Source: Parachlamydiales bacterium | GTDB lineage: Bacteria; Chlamydiota; Chlamydiia; Chlamydiales; JAJFMK01 | Length of the DNA stretch: 9,379 bases | Direction of reading: 5' to 3' | NCBI GenBank assembly: GCA_020050175.1 | Contig: JAGVKY010000202.1 | Span: forward strand, 1 to 9,379 | Shown: piece by piece, positions 1 to 7,613 of the stretch | Numbering within the stretch: the stretch's first letter is position 1 | Layout of the letters: every line of letters begins with the position of its first letter | Made by a program: the position numbers and the translations under genes | Notes under the pieces: model-generated | Told to the model about the DNA's origin: nothing | The model's input: the letters and a program-made list of their open reading frames with translations, nothing else | The model's database searches: none

Positions 1-1627
1 CACCAGCTTGATTTTCAGTGAAGTAGTGAGGCATGAGCATTTTTCCGATGTCATGGTAGAGTGTGGCTACCCGGCAAAATAATCCATTTGCTCCAATCGA
101 AAGGGCTGCAGCTTCTGCGAGTGTTCCCACAACAAGGGAATGTTGGTAGGTGCCTGGAGCTTCCATCGAAAGACGCCTTAAAAGCTCATGGCTTGGATCA
201 AGGTACTCCATCAGGGTCACATCGGTCACAATCTTAAAGCCTGTTTCAAACAAAGGCAAAAGACCAATGACAAGAACAGCAGTCAATAAAAGAAAGAAAA
301 AGGCTGAGAAAAGATCGGCCAAAATGGAAATATCAAAAATCGTATTCTCATAGAGATGTAAAGCCACAATGACCCAGATGCAAGCAAGATAGGCTTTGAA
401 ACAAACAACAAATATTTCTTTTCTTTTCTTTAGATTTCTGGTTTCGAGAATAGCAACAACAGATGCCACTAAATTTAATAACATCCCATCGACATCGATC
501 GTCCCTGCAAGCGTCAACGTGATGGTGATTAAAGCAGCCGAAAAAGTGGCAACCTGAGGGCCAATCAAATGGCAAATTAAGATAGCTGCTAAGGGAACAA
601 AGAGGGGGTAACTGATTAACTCTTCAAATTGACCTGAACTATTTAAAACCCACCATTCAAATCCTCTCGACAGAAAAAGAGGGATAACAGTCAGGATGGC
701 TAAAAGGAATAACTGGCGATTGGATGCATATATTTTTGGATAGTGTGTCGAAAGATAGGTTCCTGAAACAAATGTTAGGAGCACCGCAATAATGAGACTT
801 CCTAAAATCGTTGTCGGATGGAATAGGTTCCGCTCTTCGTTTAACACCCTTTTCATCGCCAGAAGCATGGCGAGGTGGCGGCTCGTCACCCTTTCTCCTT
901 GATCGATAATTCGATCTCCAGCTCCGACCGACGTATACCTTTCTTGGACTTCCGACTCTATCTCATGGCGGATCTTTCGCATCAAAGCGGTATCATCTTC
1001 GAGCTTCCATGCCTTACTCTCGAAACGCGAGACAACAAAATCTTTTAATGACTTTGGAACAGGGTGTTCGGTGAACACATTTTCAGCGACTTTTTGCCAT
1101 ACTCCATCGGGTAAATAAAGGGGGGATTTTTCAGCCGGGGGCTGATAGGGCTCAAAAAAAGAAGTTTTAAACTTTTTACTTTCAAGAAGCTCCAAGGTTT
1201 TTGGATCAGTAAACCGGAGGGAACGGACTCCCTTCTGGTAAGTATCGATCGCAAATAAAACTTCATTCAAGGAGGTTTTAGGTAGTTCCTTTTTCCAGGC
1301 CTCGCCTTGCGAGGCTTCTTGTTCAATCTCTTTTTTCTTTTCCCGGATCTCTTTTTCAGGAAGACGATAAATCTTTCCTAAATCTCTGATCGATTCTTGC
1401 CGGTGCAATTGCGTGGCATCTTGATCCAAAAAATCAAAGTCGGTTTGGGCAACAACATATCTTTTTGCTGGGGCGTCTAGTTCAAGAGTTTCGACTCTAA
1501 CCTCTCGGAAATGGAGGAAGAAAAAGAGCGAAAAAATGAAAAAGATAGCAATTAACCATTTGACAGTTAGGCTTTCGTCAAAATAGCCTTGCACTCGTGG
1601 AAATCGCAGTCCATCCTGCTCAGGCAT
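1..1627 (-). CDS. pgpH: PgpH/YqfF-type 7TM-HD cyclic-di-AMP phosphodiesterase, partial (C-terminus beyond the window)
   Basis: I translated an uninterrupted minus-strand frame of 542 codons from ATG at 1627 to the window edge. The order of parts is that of the 7TMR-HD family. There is one membrane segment at about residues 22-40, then a large outer domain (about 45-265) ending in GAGDRIIDQGERVT (236-249). A multi-span membrane region follows (about 270-460), then the start of the HD domain, with APGTYQHSLVVG (490-501; metal ligand H496) and LYHDIGKM (523-530; H525, D526), followed by PHYFTENQ. Characterised members hydrolyse c-di-AMP to pApA at the inner face of the membrane, and that activity is inferred here. 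An AGGA at 1634-1631 lies four bases before the ATG and supports this start. The rest of the HD domain, roughly 200 residues, should lie outside. It is divergent from galE. Family assignment is firm; substrate is by homology only. Confidence 0.92.
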   Translation of the reverse strand, partial: MPEQDGLRFPRVQGYFDESLTVKWLIAIFFIFSLFFFLHFREVRVETLELDAPAKRYVVAQTDFDFLDQDATQLHRQESIRDLGKIYRLPEKEIREKKKEIEQEASQGEAWKKELPKTSLNEVLFAIDTYQKGVRSLRFTDPKTLELLESKKFKTSFFEPYQPPAEKSPLYLPDGVWQKVAENVFTEHPVPKSLKDFVVSRFESKAWKLEDDTALMRKIRHEIESEVQERYTSVGAGDRIIDQGERVTSRHLAMLLAMKRVLNEERNLFHPTTILGSLIIAVLLTFVSGTYLSTHYPKIYASNRQLFLLAILTVIPLFLSRGFEWWVLNSSGQFEELISYPLFVPLAAILICHLIGPQVATFSAALITITLTLAGTIDVDGMLLNLVASVVAILETRNLKKRKEIFVVCFKAYLACIWVIVALHLYENTIFDISILADLFSAFFFLLLTAVLVIGLLPLFETGFKIVTDVTLMEYLDPSHELLRRLSMEAPGTYQHSLVVGTLAEAAALSIGANGLFCRVATLYHDIGKMLMPHYFTENQAG

Positions 1628-1696
1628 ACTATCCTGAAGTAAAGACGTCTGTTAAAATGTGAGACGGCATAATTCCACCATAGGGGTTTTGGGAAA
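1628..1696. promoter_or_regulatory. Divergent spacer between pgpH and galE
   Basis: These 69 bases must hold the start signals of two genes read in opposite directions. It contains a perfect 8-base palindrome, AGACGTCT (1643-1650), with TAA on its left and GTTA on its right, which could be an operator. TAAAAT (1653-1658) and CATAAT (1668-1673) are AT-rich -10-like hexamers reading towards galE, but neither has a convincing -35 at 16-18 bases. The galE start has only a weak GGGAAA before it, whereas pgpH has AGGA. I can support this as the regulatory region by position, but not any particular promoter. Confidence 0.4.
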
Positions 1697-2635
1697 ATGA
1701 GTAAAATCTCTTCTATCTTGGTAACGGGAGGCGCCGGCTTTATCGGCTCTTACGTCACTAAGCTTCTCTTAGAAAAGGGCTATCATACAATTGTTCTCGA
1801 CAATCTCTCCAAAGGAAAAAAAGAACACCTCCTCGGCGGGGAATTTATCGAGGGGGATTTGGCGGACCGATCCCTTTTAAACAAGATATTCAAAAATAAG
1901 ATTGAGGCAGTTCTCCACTTTGCAGCTTTTACCGACGTCGGCCAATCGGTTAGTGAACCTGAACTCTATCACGAAAACAATGTGGAAAAAACCCGAATTC
2001 TCCTCGAAGAGGCGAAAAAACAGGGCGTTTCCCGTTTTATTTTTTCCTCCTCAGCAGCTGTTTATGGCAACCCTCTACAAGATCTTATCACAGAGGATCA
2101 TCCCACCTCCCCTATCAACCCTTACGGAGCGACAAAGCTAACGATCGAGAAAGAGCTCGGCCCCGATGCCGTTTCTCTTCGGTACTTCAATGCAGCTGGC
2201 GGGGATCCTGAAGGGAAGCTCCTTTATCGCCATCAAAGACCGACCAATCTGATCCCGATCATTTTACAAGGATTGATGGAGAACCGACCCTTTACTCTTT
2301 TTGGCAAAGATTACCCTACCCCCGACGGTACTTGTGTCAGGGATTACATCCATATCCATGATTTAGCTTCTGCCCATGTCCTTGCTCTCATCTCAAAGGG
2401 AGGAGTTTACAATTTGGGCAATGGAAGAGGTTATTCTGTCTTAGAAGTTGTCAGTGCCGTAGAAAAAATCACAGGGATAAAGGTCAATCTGCAACAGGGC
2501 CCCCGAAGAGCGGGAGATCCTCCCTATCTAGTAGCAAGTTCAGCTAAAGCAAAGAAAGAGCTGGGCTGGAAGCCCATCTACTCTTCTTTAGAAGAAATGG
2601 TCGAACATGCTTGGAAAGGCTATCAGCAAAACTAG
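1697..2635 (+). CDS. galE: UDP-glucose 4-epimerase (GalE), compact form
   Basis: A 312-residue extended short-chain dehydrogenase that should interconvert UDP-glucose and UDP-galactose in the cytoplasm with bound NAD. The Rossmann loop GGAGFIG (11-17) is intact, as are LDNLSKG (34-40), HFAAFTDVGQS (74-84), the catalytic serine stretch SSSAAVYG (117-124), the YxxxK pair Y143/K147 in PYGATK, RYFNAAGGDPEG (162-173), VRDYIHIHDLA (214-224) and YNLGNG (238-243). It is shorter than the usual 325-340 residues. Much of the loss lies between K147 and R162, where other family members generally have a longer helix. At the position of E. coli Tyr299, a specificity residue, my alignment by eye puts Leu278, so activity on UDP-GlcNAc/GalNAc is possible but unproven. 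The ribosome site is weak (GGG at 1691-1693). It stands alone on the plus strand and converges on the porin gene with a 34-base gap that lacks a clear terminator. Confidence 0.92.
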   Translation: MSKISSILVTGGAGFIGSYVTKLLLEKGYHTIVLDNLSKGKKEHLLGGEFIEGDLADRSLLNKIFKNKIEAVLHFAAFTDVGQSVSEPELYHENNVEKTRILLEEAKKQGVSRFIFSSSAAVYGNPLQDLITEDHPTSPINPYGATKLTIEKELGPDAVSLRYFNAAGGDPEGKLLYRHQRPTNLIPIILQGLMENRPFTLFGKDYPTPDGTCVRDYIHIHDLASAHVLALISKGGVYNLGNGRGYSVLEVVSAVEKITGIKVNLQQGPRRAGDPPYLVASSAKAKKELGWKPIYSSLEEMVEHAWKGYQQN

Positions 2636-2669
2636 TCCGACAGGATTTCAAATTTGGAACAGGATCGTG

Positions 2670-3773
2670 TTAGAAAATCAGTGTGGCGCCGAAAGAGAAT
2701 CCATACAATCCCATGTCGCCCTGCACGCTGTAAGGTATCGCGATCTTAGGTTCAAGCTCCTCTCCTTCAACGACCCTTCCTGTTAGCTGATTGAAGTTAG
2801 GGAAATAAAATTGTTCCCAGCCTGCCTTTACAACGAGGAATATCGATTCGCAATCAAAGCTTGTCTCCCATTCAATTCCAAAAGCACCATGTAACATTTG
2901 CTTCATAGAACGGAGATTATTCTTAGCTTTCAAAGGAGAGACAAATTCTATTCCCGTCTGAATTTCGGTCTCAGTGAAAGCTTGTCTCAATTTTAAATCT
3001 CCGGTCAAAAGGGACCAATCGAAATTACCAAAGAAAGAAAATCCACCTAAGCCGAGATTCCATAGAGTATCAATCCCCGCTTTGACACCAAAGGCGTTGA
3101 ATCCATTGGAGTTTCTCGTATCGAAACTAAGGCCTAAATTTCGAGGATTACTCGGAAGATTGGAATATGTCGTCTGAAATTTTTGATGGCTCCAAAGAAC
3201 TCTAAAGCCAGCATTAGGACGAATATAAAAAGCACGATTAAAATAGGAAATTCTTGAGAGATCAACATCAAGAACATTGAGATTCCAATTCCACTGGCTG
3301 GCCGCTTTATAATTATTTTCCCCTGCAAAATCTACAAATGTCTGTGCTAAAACAGGAACAATATAGCTATTTTCTCTATCAGGTTCAGAAGACCCCTCTC
3401 CCTTTATCTGATGTGAGGCATGGGTATGATAGTAAATGTACGATAGCTGTATCGCCCATTGATCGAGAGGTAAACTGTAACCCACAAATGCCCTTACACC
3501 GGAATCCCATCTAAAATGAGGGGCCTCTTTATGAGCTTCAACAGGAGGGATGGTAACGGTCGGATGAGGGAATATCCCTTTTTCTGCAAAGTAAAGTTGA
3601 TCCACAGCAGGTTTTAGAAAAAGCCATTCAGCATCAACGAAAAGATCTCCGAGTTCAGCACCTGTTTCAAGAGGCGGCGGGTAGCCATAATCGTAAAAAC
3701 ATGAGGGTTCAAATGCCTGTAAAGAAAGTCCCGAAAGGAGAAAGGGGAGGGCGAATTTTTTAAGCAATGACAT
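2670..3773 (-). CDS. Outer-membrane beta-barrel protein, Lpg1974/MOMP-like porin family
   Basis: I start this at the ATG at 3773, not the in-frame ATG at 3818. The later start begins a signal peptide (KK, then a hydrophobic FALPFLLSGLSL, predicted cut after LQA at residue 20) and has AAGGA at 3787-3783. The product is 367 residues, the size of a 14-18 strand porin. Near the N-terminus, FVDAEWLFLKPAVDQLYFA (45-63) and FRWDSGVRAFVGYSLP (87-102) resemble the Lpg1974-type pore-forming proteins of Legionella and Parachlamydia-like bacteria. Alternating aromatic strands follow, and the chain ends GFSFGATLIF, with the terminal Phe used by the BAM assembly machinery. I count only two cysteines (25 and 308), so disulphide cross-linking as in Chlamydia MOMP is unlikely. 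Its start overlaps the end of walJ by 14 bases, suggesting coupling. TATAAC at 3826-3821 could be an internal -10, but it lacks a -35. Beta-barrel: confident; family: likely. Confidence 0.82.
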   Translation of the reverse strand: MSLLKKFALPFLLSGLSLQAFEPSCFYDYGYPPPLETGAELGDLFVDAEWLFLKPAVDQLYFAEKGIFPHPTVTIPPVEAHKEAPHFRWDSGVRAFVGYSLPLDQWAIQLSYIYYHTHASHQIKGEGSSEPDRENSYIVPVLAQTFVDFAGENNYKAASQWNWNLNVLDVDLSRISYFNRAFYIRPNAGFRVLWSHQKFQTTYSNLPSNPRNLGLSFDTRNSNGFNAFGVKAGIDTLWNLGLGGFSFFGNFDWSLLTGDLKLRQAFTETEIQTGIEFVSPLKAKNNLRSMKQMLHGAFGIEWETSFDCESIFLVVKAGWEQFYFPNFNQLTGRVVEGEELEPKIAIPYSVQGDMGLYGFSFGATLIF

Positions 3774-4557
3774 GGGCTTCAATCCTTGATCTGAAGGAGA
3801 TTTTATCTTGATAGGCAATAGTTATATTTAAAGCGAGATTTTGTTTCTCTAACATTCCGTTAATCACTTCAAGGGCTTTCTCTGGAGAGTTACATTCGGA
3901 AGAGAGGTGGGCAAGGTAAACCTGCTGCAGCTTTTCGTGAGCGACATCGAGGAGAATTTCTCCGCACGATTGATTCGAAAGATGGCCCGTACGGCTTAGC
4001 ACTCTCTCCTTATAAACACGAGGACGCGAACAAGCCTGAACCCAGCTTGGCTCGTGATTAGCCTCTACATAAAGGATATCACAATCTCTAAGGTGCTTTT
4101 TGACAAGGGTGGTGGCAAAGCCTAAATCGGCAGCGACTCCAAGCTTTATCCCCTCCCTTTGAATGGTAAAGGCGACAGGATCAACTGTGTCATGTTGGAT
4201 CGTAAATGGAGTGATTTCACAATCGCCTAAAGAAAAAGGCTCACCTGTTGTAAAAATCTTAAAATTTGGAATCACTCCAAGAGCAGAAACAATCCCTTTG
4301 GCTGTCTCACTATTGGCATAAACTGGAATCCCCCATTTGTTATAAATAGCTCCCAATCCGTGGATGTGATCCCCATGCTCATGGGTGATCAAAATGGCAT
4401 CAATCTCGGCAAGAGAGACCCCAATTTCTTTCAAACGACTTTCTAAATTCCTTATCCCAATCCCCACATCAATGAGGAATTTAACCCCCGGAGTTTCGAC
4501 ATAAAGAGTATTTCCTTTTGAGCCTGAGGCTAAGGGGCAAAAATCAAATTTGCTCAT
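3760..4557 (-). CDS. walJ: WalJ/YycJ-type metallo-beta-lactamase-fold hydrolase
   Basis: A 265-residue cytoplasmic MBL-fold protein. The start MSKFDFCPLASGSKGNT matches how this family begins (LASGSxGN), so I use the ATG at 4557 instead of the in-frame ATG at 4578. The metal-binding set is complete: THEHGDHIHG (58-67; H59, H61, D63, H64), H122 in IQHDTVDP, D144 in AADLGF, and H217 in LAHLSSE. The subfamily signature YVEANHEP (163-170) and RTGHLSN (189-195) is also present. In Firmicutes, YycJ/WalJ belongs to the WalRK regulon and has been linked to coordinating division with DNA replication. Nuclease-type activity has been proposed for the wider family. No WalRK genes are visible here, so that role is not assured. 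It overlaps ftsK upstream and the porin gene downstream, each by exactly 14 bases. Family call firm; substrate unknown. Confidence 0.88.
   Translation of the reverse strand: MSKFDFCPLASGSKGNTLYVETPGVKFLIDVGIGIRNLESRLKEIGVSLAEIDAILITHEHGDHIHGLGAIYNKWGIPVYANSETAKGIVSALGVIPNFKIFTTGEPFSLGDCEITPFTIQHDTVDPVAFTIQREGIKLGVAADLGFATTLVKKHLRDCDILYVEANHEPSWVQACSRPRVYKERVLSRTGHLSNQSCGEILLDVAHEKLQQVYLAHLSSECNSPEKALEVINGMLEKQNLALNITIAYQDKISFRSRIEAHVIA
3783..3787 (-). promoter_or_regulatory. Ribosome binding site deciding the porin start
   Basis: AAGGA lies nine bases upstream of the ATG at 3773, inside the last codons of walJ. It fits the start that directly precedes the signal peptide and argues against the earlier in-frame ATG at 3818, which would put 15 charged and polar residues before the signal peptide. 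Confidence 0.6.
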
Positions 4558-6865
4558 CTTCCTCCAAATCTTCCTCATCAGGTGCAGCCCCGCCGACGAT
4601 CACCCTGCGCCCTTTAGATCCATCAGGACCCGAGACAATCCCCTTCTCCTCCAAACGATCCATGATGCTGGCTGCACGGGCATACCCAATTTTGAGTTTC
4701 CGCTGCAAAAAAGTTGTCGATGCCAGCTGCGAAGAGGTCACTATTTTAAAAGCTTCTCGATAAAGGGGATCATCTTCTTCGTCATCCACTTTACTATTGC
4801 TCATAGGGATTAAAGCGTCGAAGGAATGGATCTCGTAATTCGGCGGCATTTGTCTTGTGATCCAATCGACAACTTTTTGGATATCGCTGTCTGAGACATA
4901 GGGTCCTTGGGCTCGAACGATTTGAGAAGAACCAGGAGGTAAAAACAACATGTCCCCATTACCGAGCAGGCTCTCTCCACCCACCTCATCCAAGATGATC
5001 TGGCTGTTGATGCGACTCGACACTTTAAAAGCGATTCTTGTCGGAAAGTTGGCTTTGATCAACCCAGTGATCACCTCTCTTGAGGGGCGTTGGGTTGCTA
5101 ATATGAGATGCATCCCGACAGCTCGGGCCATCTGAGCAATCCTTGCAATGGGTGTTTCTATATCGCTCGTTGCCACCATCATTAGATCAGCAAGCTCATC
5201 AATGATGCCTACCATATAAGGGAGCTTTTCGGGGATATCGATGGGCAAGCTTTTTTCGTATTCGAGATCTCTCGATCTCGCATTGAAAGCCTCGATATTT
5301 CTCACGCCGACAAGTTTGAGAAGCTCATAACGCTTTTCCATCTCGCGGACCATCCAATTTAGCGCCTCTTGAGCCCCGTGAGGTTCTGTGATGACAGGGG
5401 CAATGAGATGAGGAAGACGGTTATAAGGAGTCAATTCGACCTTTTTAGGGTCAACCATCAGGAGGCGGATTTCATCCGGGCGAAAAGTGTAGAGAAGAGC
5501 CATGATAATGGTATTGATGCAGACCGATTTACCTGACCCTGTAGCTCCGGCAATAATGCAATGGGGCATTTTTGAAAGGTCGCTAACCACATCCTCCCCA
5601 TTGACCGCCTTTCCGAGCAGAAGAGGAATTTTTCCCTTTTTCACGCCCCCTTGATAAGCTTGTAGCATCTCTTTAAAGCTCACCTCTTGCGGCATAAGAT
5701 TGGGAACTTCAATCCCTACAGCGGCTTTTCCAGGAATTGGGGCAATGATCCGGATCGATTTGGCCTCAAGATTGAGGGCAATATCATTTTCCAAAGTTTT
5801 AATTTTTTGGACTTTCACCCCAATAGAGGGGTGGACTTCGAAAGAAGTGATCGTAGGGCCGCAATTGATCTGCCCCACTTTTGCTTCGATGCCAAAGCTT
5901 GCCAAAGTCTCTTCGAGCACCTCTGCTTGCCTCTTGAGATTGCTTTTAAGGTGGGTTTGATCAACCTTTTTAGGAGGACTTAAAAGGCTAAGAGGAGGCA
6001 ATTGATAATCCCCTTTTGGATGCTCAACTTTCTCTTTAGTGCCTACGCTTTTTTCCTTTTGCTCACTTTTTTCTTTTTCCTTTCTTTCGAAGGTTTCAAT
6101 TTTGTGCGCAATCGAAGGGCGCTCGCTGATCTCTTTTTTTGGACGAACAGGAATAATTTCTGGGAGCTCTTCTTTTGGAGGCGTGGGGAATTTTAACTTC
6201 ACTAACCGGTTGGCATCGGCTCTAAGGGTGATGCTTGTATCGCTCTCATTTTCTTTTTTATCTCTTCGGAAGAGCTCTTTGATAAGCCAAAGGATGCCCC
6301 GAGAAAGTGTTTTCAACGGAAGTTGAAACAGGTAGAGAACAGAGGCAAGAGCAAGTGACCCAAAGAGGAGGAATACCCCCGTCCCGTTGATCAGTTTTTT
6401 GAAATTAATCACAGGAATCTCTTTCAAAAGAGCAAGCGCCGGGTAGCCTGAAAGTGGAGGAGGGGCTCCTCTCATCGCCGAGGGATAAAGGGCCCTGGCC
6501 CAATCCCTGGCTAATTGAGGATCGCTATCTTCAAAAAGGGCCAAGAGCATCGCGAGCGAAAAAAAGAAGATCGCAATCAGACCTATGCGAAGAGAAACAT
6601 AAGGCGATTCCCGCGCAAAGAGCACCTCTCCACCCAGCCAGAACAGGGCAAAGGGGGCAAAAAAACTTAAAATCCCCAGTGAAGAGTGAAGAAATAGACT
6701 GGCTCCGTAACCTAAAAAACCAAACCAATTTTCATGAGGAGGATGAATAGCAAAGCTCACACCGCTTAAAAGAAAAAACACCCCCAAGGCAATCAATAAG
6801 ATGCCCTTGAGGTCACGCCATTCATTTGATACTTCAGTAAATTTTTTTTTGGCCCTTCGGGACAT
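4544..6865 (-). CDS. ftsK: FtsK/SpoIIIE DNA translocase
   Basis: A 773-residue protein with the full FtsK plan, for pumping chromosome DNA through the septum and supporting division. The N-terminus holds about four membrane spans (roughly 22-40, 55-82, 93-112, 162-182). A short charged linker rich in Lys and Glu (about 200-310) follows, far shorter than in E. coli. The motor has Walker A GATGSGKSV (440-448), LLMVDPKKVEL (468-478), the Walker B stretch GIIDELADLM (553-562) and TQRPS (591-595). A C-terminal winged-helix gamma domain (about 699-757, with YARAASIMDRLEEKGIV) should read polar DNA guide sequences and could contact XerD. The ATG at 6865 lies three bases after the uppP stop and has no Shine-Dalgarno, so translation probably depends on ribosomes finishing uppP. 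Codons 6-8 form a run of nine A. Chlamydiae lack FtsZ, so FtsK would be one of their few classical division proteins. Confidence 0.96.
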   Translation of the reverse strand: MSRRAKKKFTEVSNEWRDLKGILLIALGVFFLLSGVSFAIHPPHENWFGFLGYGASLFLHSSLGILSFFAPFALFWLGGEVLFARESPYVSLRIGLIAIFFFSLAMLLALFEDSDPQLARDWARALYPSAMRGAPPPLSGYPALALLKEIPVINFKKLINGTGVFLLFGSLALASVLYLFQLPLKTLSRGILWLIKELFRRDKKENESDTSITLRADANRLVKLKFPTPPKEELPEIIPVRPKKEISERPSIAHKIETFERKEKEKSEQKEKSVGTKEKVEHPKGDYQLPPLSLLSPPKKVDQTHLKSNLKRQAEVLEETLASFGIEAKVGQINCGPTITSFEVHPSIGVKVQKIKTLENDIALNLEAKSIRIIAPIPGKAAVGIEVPNLMPQEVSFKEMLQAYQGGVKKGKIPLLLGKAVNGEDVVSDLSKMPHCIIAGATGSGKSVCINTIIMALLYTFRPDEIRLLMVDPKKVELTPYNRLPHLIAPVITEPHGAQEALNWMVREMEKRYELLKLVGVRNIEAFNARSRDLEYEKSLPIDIPEKLPYMVGIIDELADLMMVATSDIETPIARIAQMARAVGMHLILATQRPSREVITGLIKANFPTRIAFKVSSRINSQIILDEVGGESLLGNGDMLFLPPGSSQIVRAQGPYVSDSDIQKVVDWITRQMPPNYEIHSFDALIPMSNSKVDDEEDDPLYREAFKIVTSSQLASTTFLQRKLKIGYARAASIMDRLEEKGIVSGPDGSKGRRVIVGGAAPDEEDLEEDEQI
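4561..4565 (-). promoter_or_regulatory. Ribosome binding site for walJ within the ftsK 3' end
   Basis: GGAGG lies in the codons for the acidic tail of FtsK, three bases before the ATG at 4557. The spacing is short, but the motif is strong. The alternative ATG at 4578 has only CACCTG in front of it. The acidic tail of FtsK (EEDLEEDEQI), made of GAG/GAA codons, may thus serve partly to supply this site. Confidence 0.45.
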
Positions 6866-6868
6866 AAA

Positions 6869-7603
6869 TTACAGCAACATGAGGGTAAGGCCAGCGATTG
6901 CAAGGCAATACCATGCAAAATAGCCCAATTTCCCCATCCTGCCAAGAGTCTTGATCAATCTTAAAGAAAATAGTCCTACGACAAAGGAGGTGATTGTCGC
7001 CAATAAGAGGGGCTCCCACGCAATTGGAAGCGCCTCCGCACCCTCCTTGTAGAGATGCCATCCCTCTAAGATTAAAGCGCCCATCGTTGCTGGAACAGCT
7101 AAGAGAAAAGAAAATTTGATAGCCTCATCGGCGCTCCAACCCAAGATCCTCGCCGAAGAGATCGTCATTCCACTTCTTGAAACGCCGGGGAAAAGAGCCA
7201 CTGTTTGGGCGAGTCCTACAAAAAGAGGGTGCCATTTTTGACTAAGGGTAAAACGGACTCGATCACCGAGAAAAAGAATCGAAGCCGTAAAGGCAAATGA
7301 AATCCCCAGGAGGCTAGGGACCCCAAAGCTTGCCTTGATTAATTTAAAGAGGGGGACAAAGAAAAAAAGGGGAAGAGTCCCCCAAAAAAGAGGACGGCGA
7401 AATGCCCAAACATCTCTCCAAAAAAAGAATAGGATAACAAGCAAGGTTCCGAAATGGGAAAGAACGTTGAAGAGGAGAATGCCGTCTTCGAGAGAAAGAC
7501 CAAGAAAATGTTCGGCTAAAGTGAGGTGTCCAGAAGAGCTCACTGGTAAGAACTCAGTGATTCCTTGGATGAGACCTAGAAAAAAAGCAGTTGAAAGATC
7601 CAC
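6869..7603 (-). CDS. uppP: Undecaprenyl-diphosphatase (UppP/BacA)
   Basis: A 244-residue integral membrane enzyme, somewhat short for a family of about 255-280. It should remove the distal phosphate from undecaprenyl diphosphate at the outer side of the inner membrane, returning the lipid carrier for peptidoglycan and other polymers. Both signatures are intact: QGITEFLPVSSSGHL (13-27; E17, H26) and FPGVSRSGMT (138-147; R143). The conserved SHFGTLL (49-55) and FSFLLAVPA (164-172) are also present. The start is a GTG at 7603. The conserved motif begins at residue 11-13, so a later start is unlikely, and upstream in-frame codons run straight into the tRNA gene. There is no Shine-Dalgarno in the ten bases between the tRNA and the GTG. 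It is followed after three bases by ftsK. Confidence 0.95.
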   Translation of the reverse strand: MDLSTAFFLGLIQGITEFLPVSSSGHLTLAEHFLGLSLEDGILLFNVLSHFGTLLVILFFFWRDVWAFRRPLFWGTLPLFFFVPLFKLIKASFGVPSLLGISFAFTASILFLGDRVRFTLSQKWHPLFVGLAQTVALFPGVSRSGMTISSARILGWSADEAIKFSFLLAVPATMGALILEGWHLYKEGAEALPIAWEPLLLATITSFVVGLFSLRLIKTLGRMGKLGYFAWYCLAIAGLTLMLL

Positions 7604-7613
7604 GAAAACGAAG

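Noticed and set aside
1902..2141. 79-codon plus-strand frame within galE
   Set aside because: It overlaps the conserved central part of GalE in another frame and has no recognisable content.
2636..2669. Possible bidirectional terminator between galE and the porin gene (TTTCAAATTTGGAA)
   Set aside because: The dyad has almost no loop, one wobble pair and no GC-rich stem or T-run. The convergent gap shows no credible terminator.
3774..3818. Longer porin start at the ATG at 3818
   Set aside because: It would place 15 polar residues before the signal peptide and extend the overlap with walJ to 59 bases. The ATG at 3773 has a good ribosome site.
4558..4578. Longer walJ start at the ATG at 4578
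   Set aside because: It adds MRKIWRK before the conserved family start and has no ribosome site, whereas GGAGG precedes the ATG at 4557.
5687..6750. Several plus-strand open frames inside ftsK
   Set aside because: They lie wholly opposite the well-supported ftsK frame, have no ribosome sites, and their Phe-rich or Arg-rich composition is what antisense of the Lys/Glu linker and membrane spans would give.
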